Assembly (NCBI GenBank): GCA_963760125.1 | Contig: CAVXBV010000007.1 | Span: 62,001 to 126,000, forward strand | Reading direction: 5' to 3' | From: RYN-111 sp963760125 | GTDB lineage: Bacteria > Actinomycetota > Actinomycetes > Mycobacteriales > SCTD01 | DNA length: 64,000 bases | Shown: positions 25,401 to 34,215 of the stretch, piece by piece | Position numbering within the stretch: position 1 is the stretch's first letter | Layout of the letters: every line of letters starts with the position of its first letter | Translations under genes and position numbers: made by a program | The notes under the pieces: model-generated | The model's database searches: none | Seen by the model: only the letters and a program-made list of their open reading frames with translations | What the model was told of the DNA's origin: nothing

Positions 25401-27086
25401 ATGGCTGAGTTCGTCTACCAGATGCAAAAGGTCCGCAAGGCTGTCGGGGACAAGGTGATCCTCGACGACGTCACGCTGGCCTTCTACCCCGGCGCCAAGA
25501 TCGGGGTCCTCGGCCCCAACGGCGCCGGCAAGTCCACCGTGCTGAAGATGATGGCCGGTTTGGACCAGCCCTCCAACGGCGAGGCCCGGCTGAGCCCCGG
25601 CTACAGCGTGGGCATCCTCATGCAGGAGCCGGTCCTCGACGAGACCAAGACCGTCAAGGAAAACGTCGAGGACGGCGTCCGCGAGCTCATGGACGTCCTC
25701 GCGCGCTACAACGCCCTCAACGAGAAGATGGGCGAGCCGGACGCCGACTTCGACGCCATCATGGCGGAGCAGGCGCCGCTCATGGACATCATCGAGGCGA
25801 AGAACGGCTGGGAGATCGACTCCCTCATCGAGCAGGCGATGGACGCACTGCGCTGCCCCGCCGGCGACGAGGCCGTCGGTCACCTCTCCGGTGGTGAGAA
25901 GCGCCGCGTGGCACTGTGCAAGCTGCTGCTGGAGGCCCCCGACCTGCTGCTTCTCGACGAGCCCACCAACCACCTGGACGCCGAGTCGGTCGACTGGCTC
26001 GAGAAGCACCTCGCGCGCTACCCCGGCGCGGTCCTGGCCGTGACCCACGACCGGTACTTCCTGGACAACGTCGCCGAGTGGATCCTCGAGCTCGACCGCG
26101 GTCGGGCCTACCCGTACGAGGGCAACTACTCGACGTACCTGGAGAAGAAGCAGCAGCGTCTGGAGGTCCAGGGAAAGAAGGACGCCAAGCTGTCCCGGCG
26201 CCTCAAGGACGAGCTCGAGTGGGTCCGGCAGAACGCCAAGGGCCGCCAGACCAAGTCCAAGAGCCGTCTGGCGCGCTACGAGGAGATGGCCGCAGAAGCC
26301 GAGAAGACCAGGAAGCTCGACTTCGAGGAGATCCAGATCCCGAGCGGACCCCGCCTGGGCTCGATCGTCATCGACGCGAAGGACCTCACCAAGGGCTTCG
26401 GCGACCGCATCCTCATCGATGACCTGTCGTTCACGATGCCCCGTGGTGGCATCGTGGGCATCATCGGTCCGAACGGCGTCGGCAAGACCACCCTGTTCAA
26501 GACCATCGTCGGGTTCGAGAAGGCCGACAGCGGTGAGGTGAAGGTCGGCGAGACGGTCAAGCTGTCCTACGTCGACCAGAACCGTTCCAACCTGGACCCC
26601 AGCAAGACGGTCTGGGAGACGGTGTCGGAGGGTCTGGACTACATCCAGGTCGGCCAGCAGGAGATGCCCAGCAGGGCCTACATCGGGGCGTTCGGGTTCA
26701 AGGGTCCGGACCAGCAGAAGCCCACGGGTGTGCTGTCCGGCGGTGAGCGCAACCGCCTCAACCTGGCGCTCACCCTCAAGGAGGGCGGCAACGTCCTGCT
26801 CCTCGACGAGCCGACCAACGACCTCGACACCGAGACCCTCGGCTCCCTGGAGAACGCTTTGCTGGAGTTCGCCGGCTGCGCCGTGGTCATCAGCCACGAC
26901 CGCTGGTTCCTGGACCGCGTGGCGACCCACATCCTGGCCTGGGAGGGCAGCGAGTCCTCGCCCGCCAGCTGGTACTGGTTCGAGGGGAACTTCGAGTCGT
27001 ATGAGAAGAACAAGCTCGAGCGCCTCGGCCAGGACGCGGCCCGTCCGCACCGCGTGACCTACCGCAAGCTCAAGCGCGACGACTGA
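25401..27086 (+). CDS. ettA: ABC-F translation factor EttA
   Basis: A 561-residue soluble protein with two ABC domains. The first has Walker A GPNGAGKST (38-46), HLSGGEKRR and LLLDEPTNHLDAESV. The second has GPNGVGKTT, VLSGGERNR and LLDEPTNDLDTETL. The linker GRQTKSKSRLARYEEM (P-site-tRNA interaction motif) and the arm between the halves match EttA, which gates the ribosome's entry into elongation according to ATP level. Length is typical. The start lies ten bases after the CPBP gene stop, with no strong Shine-Dalgarno sequence. Confidence 0.96.
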   Translation: MAEFVYQMQKVRKAVGDKVILDDVTLAFYPGAKIGVLGPNGAGKSTVLKMMAGLDQPSNGEARLSPGYSVGILMQEPVLDETKTVKENVEDGVRELMDVLARYNALNEKMGEPDADFDAIMAEQAPLMDIIEAKNGWEIDSLIEQAMDALRCPAGDEAVGHLSGGEKRRVALCKLLLEAPDLLLLDEPTNHLDAESVDWLEKHLARYPGAVLAVTHDRYFLDNVAEWILELDRGRAYPYEGNYSTYLEKKQQRLEVQGKKDAKLSRRLKDELEWVRQNAKGRQTKSKSRLARYEEMAAEAEKTRKLDFEEIQIPSGPRLGSIVIDAKDLTKGFGDRILIDDLSFTMPRGGIVGIIGPNGVGKTTLFKTIVGFEKADSGEVKVGETVKLSYVDQNRSNLDPSKTVWETVSEGLDYIQVGQQEMPSRAYIGAFGFKGPDQQKPTGVLSGGERNRLNLALTLKEGGNVLLLDEPTNDLDTETLGSLENALLEFAGCAVVISHDRWFLDRVATHILAWEGSESSPASWYWFEGNFESYEKNKLERLGQDAARPHRVTYRKLKRDD

Positions 27087-27092
27087 GCTGAC

Positions 27093-27131
27093 CACCCCGA
27101 TCTGGGGGTGATGACCACGGGTCGGTGGTCA
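27093..27131 (+). terminator. Two consecutive hairpins after ettA
   Basis: CACCCC (27093-27098) pairs with GGGGTG (27105-27110). TGACCAC (27112-27118) pairs with GTGGTCA (27125-27131). Both loops are six bases. Their place directly after ettA and before a change of function suggests termination. The rest of the 237-base gap to fliW holds a direct repeat CCGGGACA (27188-27195 and 27198-27205) and no motif I can assign. Confidence 0.6.
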
Positions 27132-27323
27132 CACCGGGTCAGCCGAGCCCACTCAGGGCGCACGCTGTGACCGGGCACGGCCGACGACCGGGACAATCCG
27201 GGACAGCCGGCGCTCTGGACTCCCCGAACGGGTGGTTCTGCAACCTGGTCCCTGCGGGCCATGGAGGTGGACCGCTCATCGCACGAAGCACCTGTTGCCA
27301 CCCGAAGCAGCAGGAGGACGCGA

Positions 27324-27776
27324 GTGAGCAGCACCAGCCCGACAGCCACCACGGCCGCCCCGACCTCCGCGGCCGTGGCCGACGTTCCCGAGCTCGTGTT
27401 CCCCGGGGGCCTCCCGGGCTTCCCGGGAGAGCGCCGGTTTGCGCTGGTCCGCTGGGGCGCCTTCGAAGGCCCGTACTCGCTCATGGTCGATCTCGAGCAC
27501 CCCGACGTGCGGTTCCTGGTCATGCCGCCGTACGTGTTCTTCCCGGACTACGTCGTCGACCTCGACGACGCGATCGCCGCTCGCGTGCACCTCGAGAAGG
27601 CCGAGGACTGCCTGCTGCTCGTCATCGTGACCCTCGGCAGTACGCCGGAGGAGGCGACCGCCAACCTCCTCGGCCCCATCGTCATCAACCTGCGCACCCA
27701 GGAGGGGCTCCAGGCCGTGCTGGCCGAGTCCGGCTACAGCACCCGCGTGCCGCTGCGAGCCCTTACCGCCGCCTGA
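27324..27776 (+). CDS. fliW: Flagellar assembly factor FliW
   Basis: A 150-residue protein with a disordered S/T/A-rich N-terminus and the FliW core (FPGGLPGFPGERRFALV, YSLMVDLEHPDVRFLVMPPY, TANLLGPIVINLRTQEG). FliW binds CsrA and flagellin alternatively. When flagellin is secreted, FliW is freed and removes CsrA from the flagellin mRNA. GTG 27324 follows AGGAGG at seven bases. csrA lies 39 bases downstream, the usual pairing. Confidence 0.95.
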   Translation: MSSTSPTATTAAPTSAAVADVPELVFPGGLPGFPGERRFALVRWGAFEGPYSLMVDLEHPDVRFLVMPPYVFFPDYVVDLDDAIAARVHLEKAEDCLLLVIVTLGSTPEEATANLLGPIVINLRTQEGLQAVLAESGYSTRVPLRALTAA

Positions 27777-27815
27777 CGCAGGTCTCCCGCAACCATTCCA
27801 CGGAAGGAACCCATC

Positions 27816-28076
27816 GTGCTCGTCCTCACCCGCCGCAAGAACCAGAGCATCGTGATCGGTGACGGGATCATCGTCACGGTCCTCGAGGTCAAGGGCGACC
27901 AGATCCGCCTGGGCATCACCGCCCCGCGCGACGTCCAGGTCTACCGCGAGGAGCTGCTCGCGGCCCTCACCGATGCCAACAAGTCCGCTGTCCTGACCGA
28001 GGGTGCTGCACCGATGGCGCCCCCGGCGCCCCCGGCGTCGGCCTCGGTCTTCCGCCGCCCGCGTCGCGCCGCCTGA
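27816..28076 (+). CDS. csrA: Carbon storage regulator / translational repressor CsrA
   Basis: An 86-residue protein. Residues 1-60 are the CsrA dimer fold (MLVLTRRKNQSIVIGDGIIV, RLGITAPRDVQVYREEL) with the RNA-binding R44-equivalent region present. The C-terminal 25 residues (APMAPPAPPASASVFRRPRRAA) are an unusual proline-rich, basic tail. It should bind GGA-loop hairpins such as those in the flagellin leader at 60007-60047. The start GTG follows GGAAGGAA. Confidence 0.96.
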   Translation: MLVLTRRKNQSIVIGDGIIVTVLEVKGDQIRLGITAPRDVQVYREELLAALTDANKSAVLTEGAAPMAPPAPPASASVFRRPRRAA

Positions 28077-28103
28077 TCCACGCCTCACCCCAGGAGATCT
28101 GCT

Positions 28104-28991
28104 GTGACCACGACCCCGCTGTCTGAGGACGCCAAGGCCCTCGTCGAGGCCCACCTGCCGATGGTGCGGCACGTCCTGGCAGGGGTCGCCGCGCACTACC
28201 CGCGGCACGCGGACCGCGAGGAGCTGCAGCAGGCCGCCACGCTGGGCCTCGTCGAAGCCGCCGCACGCTTCGACGCGACGCGCGGGGTGCCCTTCGACCG
28301 GTGGGCGGCGCTGCGGATCCGCGGCGCCATCGTGGACGCCGTGCGGGCCCTCGACTTCGCTCCCCGGACGCTGCGCGCTGCGGCCCGCGACGTCGAGGCC
28401 GCCCGTACGGCGCTGGAGGGGAGCCTCGGACGCACCCCGACGATCGTGGAGATCGCCGGCCACATGGGCGTGCCCACCAGCGACGTCGCCCAGCTGCAAG
28501 GCCGCGTGCACCGCTCGCTCGTCCTGTCCCTGGACGCCCCCTGCGGAGAGGAGGACGGCGACCCCCTGACGCTCGCCAGTGGCCTGATCGACCACGTCCA
28601 GCTGCAGCCGGTCGAGGTCCTCGAGCAGCGCGAGCGGGCGACGTACGTCCGGGACGCCCTTGCCTGCCTGCCGGAACGGCTCCAGGACGTCGTGGTCGGC
28701 TACTTCCTCGACGGCGAGTCCTCCGCGGACCTGGCGGCGCGGCTCGGGGTCACGGAGTCACGGGTCTCGCAGATGCGCACGGAGGCCCTCAAGCTGATGC
28801 GTACCGGCATCGAGGCGCAGTACCGCGCCCCGGAGACGTCCGTGGTCACCGATGCGGGCAAGGTGGCGTACCGGCAGGCGGCGTACGCCGCGGAGCTGGC
28901 CGCCCGGTCGACGTACGCCACGCGCTTGTCGAGGGTGCCCTCGCCGCGGAGCTCAGCGGACCAGCTCACGTCGGTGCGCTCCGCGGGCTGA
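28104..28991 (+). CDS. fliA: Flagellar sigma-28 factor FliA/WhiG type
   Basis: A 295-residue sigma-70 family protein with region 2 (LPMVRHVLAGVAAHYP, DREELQQAATLGLVEAAARF, FDRWAALRIRGAIVDAVR), region 3 (GRTPTIVEIAGHMGVP) and region 4 (LPERLQDVVVGYFLDGESSADLAARLGVTESRVSQM, split in families as the final HTH). It directs RNA polymerase to late flagellar promoters. The four TCAN-N15-NCCGAT sequences noted here are the probable targets. A ~50-residue C-terminal extension is not part of the sigma domains. GTG 28104 follows AGGAG. Confidence 0.93.
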   Translation: MTTTPLSEDAKALVEAHLPMVRHVLAGVAAHYPRHADREELQQAATLGLVEAAARFDATRGVPFDRWAALRIRGAIVDAVRALDFAPRTLRAAARDVEAARTALEGSLGRTPTIVEIAGHMGVPTSDVAQLQGRVHRSLVLSLDAPCGEEDGDPLTLASGLIDHVQLQPVEVLEQRERATYVRDALACLPERLQDVVVGYFLDGESSADLAARLGVTESRVSQMRTEALKLMRTGIEAQYRAPETSVVTDAGKVAYRQAAYAAELAARSTYATRLSRVPSPRSSADQLTSVRSAG

Positions 28992-29012
28992 CCCCGGCCG
29001 TAGGCTGACGGC

Positions 29013-29975
29013 GTGACCGACCAGAACCCCGCCGGCCCGCCCGACGACGCACCGCCAGCGACTGATCGGACGTCTGATCCGACGTCCGATCCGACGTCCG
29101 ATCCGACGTCTAATCCGACGTCTGAGGCGACGGTCCCTCACCCCCCTGCAGCACCGGTCGGCAAGCACCACCGGTCGTTCGTGCGCGAGCTCCCCGTGCT
29201 GGTGATCATCGCCTTCGTGCTCGCCCTGCTGATCAAGCACTTCCTGGTCCAGGCGTTCTACATCCCGTCCGGTTCCATGGAGCAGACGCTCATGGTCGGT
29301 GACCGGGTGCTGGTCAACAAGATCCCGTACACCTACCGCGGTCCGCACCGCGGCGAGATCGTCGTCTTCAACGGGCTCGACAACTTCGACGAGGGCGTGC
29401 GCTTCACCACCCCCAGCAACCCGGTGTCCAAGGCCATCCGCAGCGTCACGAGTGCCATCGGTCTCGGCGCACCCGATGAGAAGGACTACATCAAGCGGGT
29501 CATCGGGGTCGCCGGCGACCGGGTCATGTGCTGCGACACCGACGGTCAGGTCGTCCTCACGCCCAAGGGGGGCGAGGCCGTGTCGCTTCCCGAGCCCTAC
29601 CTGTTCGACAACGACATGACGGGGACGCGCTACTTCTGCCAGGCGATCGTCGAGGGCAAGCCGCCGAGCCAGGCGAGCTGCCCGCCAGGCGCTGAGGGCA
29701 TCCTCGTGCCCGACGGTCGGCTCTGGGTGATGGGCGATCACCGCGGCAACTCCTCGGACTCCCGCTTCCACATCGGGGACGCTCATCAGGGGACCGTGCC
29801 CGAGGACAAGGTGGTGGGTCGCGCGTTCACCGTGGTCTACCCGCTGGACCGGTTCGGGCTGCTGCGGGTGCCCTCGTCGTTCGAGAAGGTTGCGCTGCCG
29901 GCCTCGCCGTACGTCCTGGGAGCAGTCGGCACCCTGCCCGTCGCCCTGCTGCGACGGCGCAGACGTCGCGCCTGA
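29013..29975 (+). CDS. lepB: Signal peptidase I
   Basis: A 320-residue membrane protease that removes signal peptides of Sec/Tat substrates. It has one N-terminal membrane helix (VLVIIAFVLALLIKHFLV), catalytic S88 in PSGSMEQTL, general-base K161 in DYIKRVIGVAGDR, and the signature GDHRGNSSDSRFH. A second hydrophobic stretch and a polybasic RRRRRRA tail end the protein. Residues 20-37 are SDPT repeats encoded by a tandem repeat. It lies 21 bases after fliA, perhaps in the same transcript. Confidence 0.95.
   Translation: MTDQNPAGPPDDAPPATDRTSDPTSDPTSDPTSNPTSEATVPHPPAAPVGKHHRSFVRELPVLVIIAFVLALLIKHFLVQAFYIPSGSMEQTLMVGDRVLVNKIPYTYRGPHRGEIVVFNGLDNFDEGVRFTTPSNPVSKAIRSVTSAIGLGAPDEKDYIKRVIGVAGDRVMCCDTDGQVVLTPKGGEAVSLPEPYLFDNDMTGTRYFCQAIVEGKPPSQASCPPGAEGILVPDGRLWVMGDHRGNSSDSRFHIGDAHQGTVPEDKVVGRAFTVVYPLDRFGLLRVPSSFEKVALPASPYVLGAVGTLPVALLRRRRRRA
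29069..29128 (+). repeat. Five 12-base tandem repeats inside lepB
   Basis: GACGTCYGATCC is repeated five times with small changes, encoding TSDP units in the cytoplasmic N-terminus of signal peptidase. The length is a multiple of three, so copy-number change would keep the frame. Confidence 0.9.
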
Positions 29976-29978
29976 GGG

Positions 29979-30185
29979 TCAGTCCCGGACGCGGTGCCCG
30001 GACGTGACGAGCGTCCTGGCGAGGGGAAGCGCCAGCTTCTCGACGGCCGCGAGGCTGATCGTCACGATGACCACGCGCGTGGCCGCGCTGGTGATGCTGA
30101 CCTCGCCCTGGACCAGCTGAAGCGCGACCAGCCCGACGACCACCAGGCCCACGAACGCCAGCAGCGGCGTCTTCACGCGAAGCAC
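29979..30185 (-). CDS. Small membrane protein at the end of the flagellar operon
   Basis: A 68-residue protein from GTG 30185 (GAGGGA upstream) with two hydrophobic stretches, LLAFVGLVVVGLVALQLV and VVIVTISLAAVEKLALPLA, and a basic C-terminus. It follows the FlhF-like gene by four bases and converges with lepB. I recognise no family. Co-transcription with flagellar genes is likely from spacing. Confidence 0.55.
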   Translation of the reverse strand: MLRVKTPLLAFVGLVVVGLVALQLVQGEVSITSAATRVVIVTISLAAVEKLALPLARTLVTSGHRVRD

Positions 30186-30189
30186 TCCC

Positions 30190-31083
30190 TCACCCGACCA
30201 CGGCGGCGCGGACGACCAGCGCCAGCTCGACCGGAGACGCCGGGGCCGTCCGGCCACCGGACGTGATGGTGCCCGGTGTCAGCCCCAGGGCGGCAGCCCG
30301 GATGATGCCGAGCACCCCGTCGAGGCCTTGGCCACTGACGACGAGTGCGTGCGCTTCCGACAGCGGCTGGGGTTCCGGGAGCACGGTGGCGAGGGCCTGG
30401 GTCAGCGCCCCCAACCATGCGAGGTCGTCGACCGGGACAGTCGCAGGGAGCGCCGCGAGGACCTTGGGTGGCAGGCCGAGCTGCGCGAGGGTCCGGCGGC
30501 TCCAGCCGGACGAGGGGGCCGCCGTACGGCGAGGGGCACGCGCCCGGGGGGACGCCGCGGGTCGCTTCGCTGCCCTCTCACCGGCCGCGGCCGTGCGGGT
30601 CCTCGGCGTGGCCGCGGGTGGCGTCGCGGTGGGCACGTCGTCGGACGGCACCCGAGCGGCCGGGACAGCCGCGGGCTGCGGCTCGGTGGTCGCGAGGAGC
30701 TCGACGCGGGCGTCGTGCTGAGCCACCTGGGGCGCTGGGTGGGGGTCGGGGAGTCGATCGTCGTCGGGGGGACGAGTGGTCCGGCGACTGCGGGGGGCCT
30801 CCTGCTGCTCGGCCTGCTCGAGCAGGGCGTCGAAGGCCGACGCGACGGCGTCGCCTGGCACGGCAGTGCTTCTGCCGGGAACGGCGACGACCTCGTAGCG
30901 GTCCTTGCCCACGAGCCCCTGCACCCCTCGACGGATCTTGCGCGCCCGCCGGACGGTCAGGTCGGGACCGAGCGCAGCGACGGCGAACGCCATCGCTTGC
31001 TCCAGGGTGTCGCCGAGGAACACCTCGACGACCTCGTCGGTCGTCTGGTCGGCCAAGCGGTCAGGCTGCAGCGCGCTGAGCAA
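30190..31083 (-). CDS. FlhF-like protein lacking a recognisable GTPase domain
   Basis: A 297-residue protein. Residues ~18-68 (VEVFLGDTLEQAMAFAVAAL, DLTVRRARKIRRGVQGLVGK) match the N-terminal domain of FlhF, the SRP-type GTPase that positions flagella. A proline/alanine-rich disordered linker follows. The last ~100 residues (LAQLGLPPKVLAALPATVP, ALVVSGQGLDGVLGIIRAAA) sit where the N and G domains begin, but no P-loop GxxxxGK[ST] or DTAG motif is visible. It overlaps flhA by 23 bases, the usual flhF position. It probably keeps a targeting role without nucleotide hydrolysis. Confidence 0.65.
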   Translation of the reverse strand: MLSALQPDRLADQTTDEVVEVFLGDTLEQAMAFAVAALGPDLTVRRARKIRRGVQGLVGKDRYEVVAVPGRSTAVPGDAVASAFDALLEQAEQQEAPRSRRTTRPPDDDRLPDPHPAPQVAQHDARVELLATTEPQPAAVPAARVPSDDVPTATPPAATPRTRTAAAGERAAKRPAASPRARAPRRTAAPSSGWSRRTLAQLGLPPKVLAALPATVPVDDLAWLGALTQALATVLPEPQPLSEAHALVVSGQGLDGVLGIIRAAALGLTPGTITSGGRTAPASPVELALVVRAAVVG

Positions 31084-33136
31084 GGTGGATCACCCCCACG
31101 GGTTCGACGGTCAGGCTTCGGGACAGCTCGGTGTAGGACAGGACCGGGAGGTCGGGGCGACCGCCGACCAGCAGCCGGCGTACGGCGGGACGGAGCTGGG
31201 CGGAGCAGACGACCGCCGGACGGTGGCCGGCGGCCTCGGCAGCCCGGACGGCCTCGCCGATCCCGGCGACGAGGGCCTCCATGCGCATCGGGTCGAGGGC
31301 GAGCCAGGTGCCCGCGTCCCCGGTCCGGACGGCCTCCAGCAGCGACTGCTCCAGCAGGGGCTCCAGCGTGAGGGCAGCCAGGCGGCTGCCGACGGCTGCG
31401 CCCGCAGAGATCGTCGGGCCGAGGACCGAGCGGGCTGCCTCGACGAGCTGTTCCGACGAACGCGTCTCGCGCGCCTTGGCGGTGACGGCTTCGAGGATGC
31501 GGGTGAGGTCGCGCACCGGGACCCCTTCGGACAGGAGCTCGCGCATCACGCGCTGCACCTCGGCCAGGGACAGCGTGTCCGTGCCGACCTCGCCGGCCAC
31601 GGTGGGCGAGACGGTCTTCACGGCATCGACGAGCACCTGCACATCCTGTCGGGTGAGCAGGTCCGGCGCAGCCGTTCGGACGACCTCGGACAGGTGGGTC
31701 ACGATGACCGACGCGCGGTCGATGACCGTGGCGCCCTGCGAGGCCAGCACCTCCGCCAGCTCCGTCTGCACCCAGGTGGCAGGAAGACCGAAGACGGGGT
31801 CGACCGTGGCCCGCCCGGGCATGCCCTGCGCGTCATCGCCGAGGACCATGGCGTGGCCGGGAGGTGCCTCGCCGCGTGCTGCCTCCACGCCGTGCAGCCG
31901 GATGACGTAGGTCGACGCGGGCAGGGTCGCGACGTCGTGGGTGCGGACCGGTGGGACCACGAGTCCGAGGTCCGCGGCGATCCGCTTGCGCAGGGCCCGG
32001 ACCCGCTCCATCAACGAACCGCCGCGGGCCGGGTCGAGCAGGTCCAGCAGGTCCAGGCTGAGCTCGAGCTCGAGGGGCTCGACCCGGACCTGCTCGAGCA
32101 TGACCTCGGTCGTCTCGCCGTCCTCCTCCCGCTCGAGGACCTGCTCCGCGACGGTGCCGCTCCTGCGCGGACGTGACGCGATGAAGAACAGCAGGGCCGC
32201 GAGGAACAGGAACGGGACCTTGGGCAGGCCGGGCATCAGGCCGAGGACGGCGACGGCGATCGCGCTGACGCGCAGGGCCTGGACCGAGGCGAACAGCTGG
32301 TTGACGAGGTCGGCGCCGAGACCGCCCTCCTCGTCGCTCTGGACGCGCGTAACGACGATGCCGCTGGCCACGGAGATCAGCAGCGCCGGGACCTGGGAGA
32401 CGAGGCCGTCGCCGATGCTCAGGAGGCAGTACTTGCTGATCGCCTCGGTCAGGGTCAGGTGGTGCTGCAGCACCCCGATGGCGAAGCCACCGAACAGGTT
32501 GATCGAGACGATGACGATGCCCGCGATCGCGTCGCCCTTGACGAACTTGCTGGCGCCGTCCATCGAGCCGTAGAAGTCCGCCTCGCGACCGACGTCGAGT
32601 CGGCGCTTGCGCGCCTGCTCGTCGGTGATGAGTCCGCTGTTCAGGTCGGCGTCGATGGCCATCTGCTTGCCGGGCATGGCGTCCAAGGTGAAGCGCGCCG
32701 CGACTTCGGCGACCCGGCCGGCACCCGCGGTGATCACCACGAACTGGATGATGACCAGGATGAGGAACACCACGATGCCGACGACCAGGCTGCCGCCGAC
32801 GACGACGCTGCCGAACGCATGGATGACCTTGCCGGCTTCACCGTGCAGCAGGATCAACCTGGTGGTGCTGATGTTGAGCGCCAGCCGCATCAGCGTGGTG
32901 ACGAGCAGCAGGGCAGGGAAGACGGAGAAGTCGAGGGCCTTCTCGCTGGTGATGGCCGTCAGCAGGATCACCACCGCCGTCGTGAGGTTGATGGCCAGCA
33001 GCACGTCGAGCAGCATCGGCGGCAGCGGGACGATCATCATGATGACGATGCCCACGACCATGAGGGGCACGGCCATGGCGGCCACCCGGTTGGTCCGCGA
33101 GGCCATCTGGCCGGCAGCGGGGGTCGGTGCGGTCAT
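31061..33136 (-). CDS. flhA: Flagellar export gate protein FlhA
   Basis: A 691-residue membrane protein of the type III export gate. About eight helices occupy the first 330 residues. The FHIPEP-type loop (LNSGLITDEQARKRRLDVGREADFYG, quoted in part: RLDVGREADFYGSMDGASKF) carries the conserved aspartates. A soluble domain (~350-691) docks chaperone-substrate complexes such as FliS-flagellin and FliD. Length is standard. GTG/ATG overlap with flhB (33133-33136) indicates coupled translation. Confidence 0.97.
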   Translation of the reverse strand: MTAPTPAAGQMASRTNRVAAMAVPLMVVGIVIMMIVPLPPMLLDVLLAINLTTAVVILLTAITSEKALDFSVFPALLLVTTLMRLALNISTTRLILLHGEAGKVIHAFGSVVVGGSLVVGIVVFLILVIIQFVVITAGAGRVAEVAARFTLDAMPGKQMAIDADLNSGLITDEQARKRRLDVGREADFYGSMDGASKFVKGDAIAGIVIVSINLFGGFAIGVLQHHLTLTEAISKYCLLSIGDGLVSQVPALLISVASGIVVTRVQSDEEGGLGADLVNQLFASVQALRVSAIAVAVLGLMPGLPKVPFLFLAALLFFIASRPRRSGTVAEQVLEREEDGETTEVMLEQVRVEPLELELSLDLLDLLDPARGGSLMERVRALRKRIAADLGLVVPPVRTHDVATLPASTYVIRLHGVEAARGEAPPGHAMVLGDDAQGMPGRATVDPVFGLPATWVQTELAEVLASQGATVIDRASVIVTHLSEVVRTAAPDLLTRQDVQVLVDAVKTVSPTVAGEVGTDTLSLAEVQRVMRELLSEGVPVRDLTRILEAVTAKARETRSSEQLVEAARSVLGPTISAGAAVGSRLAALTLEPLLEQSLLEAVRTGDAGTWLALDPMRMEALVAGIGEAVRAAEAAGHRPAVVCSAQLRPAVRRLLVGGRPDLPVLSYTELSRSLTVEPVGVIHLAQRAAA

Positions 33137-34215
33137 GCGGCGACCATCCTCGATCTCCAGGTGGGACGGACGCCTCGGCGCTTGGCGGCGTAGACCACCG
33201 CAAGCACCTCGGCAACGGCACGGAACAGTTCCTCAGGGATGCGGTCCCCGATCTCGGCGTTCTTGTAGAGGGCCCGGGCGAGCGGCTTGTCGGCGAGGAC
33301 CGGCACGCCGTGCTCGGCGGCCACGTCCTTGATCCGCTGGGCGACCGCCCCGGCGCCCTTCGCGACGACGACGGGGGCCGCGCTGCCGGGGGTGTAGGCG
33401 AGGGCGACGACCAGGTGCGTCGGGTTGGCGAGGACGACATCAGCGGCGGGGATGGCAGAGATCATCCGACGGCGGGACGCGCTGTGCATCCGCTGCCGGA
33501 TCTGACCCTTGGTGTGCGGGTCGCCCTCGCTCTGCTTGTGCTCGTCGGTGACCTCCTGCTTGGTCATCCGCGACTGCTTGCCGAACGACCGGCGCTGCCA
33601 GGCGGCGTCGGCGAAGCCGATGGCGAGTGCCAGCAGGGAGATGCGCCAGAGCATGTCCCGGATCGACTGCCCGACGACCGACTGCAGCGACTCGACGCTG
33701 CCGCCGGCAGCCAGCAGCTCGCGCGTCCCCTGCGTCCAGACGCCCCACGTGACGGCGGCGAGGGCGGTGAACTTCGCGACGTCCTTGGACAGCTGCACCA
33801 GGCTGTGCGGGGAGACGAGCCGCTTGATGGCCTTGCCGGGGTGCAGCCGCTCGAACCGCGGCTTGAGGGCGGCCGGGTTCGGCTTGGACCGGGTGACGAC
33901 GACACCGGCGAGCAGCGAGGTGATCATCACGATCGCGACGCTCGGGGCGACCGCGCGGATCGAGTCGCCCATCATCCGGCCGGTGAGCGAGCGGACCTCG
34001 GCCAGCCCCTCGACGTCGGTCGACGAGAGCATCAGGGTGAGATCGGTCTGCAGCACTCCGGTGAGCCGGGAGACCATGCCCGGCAGCACGATGACCAGCG
34101 CGATCAGTGAGACGCCCGAGGGCAGGTCCATCGAGCGGGCGCTGGCGCCCTTCTTGCGAAGGTCCTTCTTCTTCTTCGGAGTGGCCTTCTCGGTCTTCTC
34201 CCCACCGCCGCTCAT
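33133..34215 (-). CDS. flhB: Flagellar export switch protein FlhB
   Basis: A 360-residue protein with four membrane helices (first 215 residues) and a cytoplasmic domain with the self-cleaving N264-P-T-H267 motif. That cleavage switches export from hook to filament substrates on a signal from FliK. The N-terminus is lysine-rich (EKTEKATPKKKKDLRKKG). The start overlaps fliR as ATGA. Confidence 0.97.
   Translation of the reverse strand: MSGGGEKTEKATPKKKKDLRKKGASARSMDLPSGVSLIALVIVLPGMVSRLTGVLQTDLTLMLSSTDVEGLAEVRSLTGRMMGDSIRAVAPSVAIVMITSLLAGVVVTRSKPNPAALKPRFERLHPGKAIKRLVSPHSLVQLSKDVAKFTALAAVTWGVWTQGTRELLAAGGSVESLQSVVGQSIRDMLWRISLLALAIGFADAAWQRRSFGKQSRMTKQEVTDEHKQSEGDPHTKGQIRQRMHSASRRRMISAIPAADVVLANPTHLVVALAYTPGSAAPVVVAKGAGAVAQRIKDVAAEHGVPVLADKPLARALYKNAEIGDRIPEELFRAVAEVLAVVYAAKRRGVRPTWRSRMVAA

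Noticed and set aside
27087..27110. CCGAT at 27097-27101 as a FliA-like promoter for fliW
   Set aside because: No TCAN lies 15 bases upstream, and the sequence is part of the ettA hairpin.
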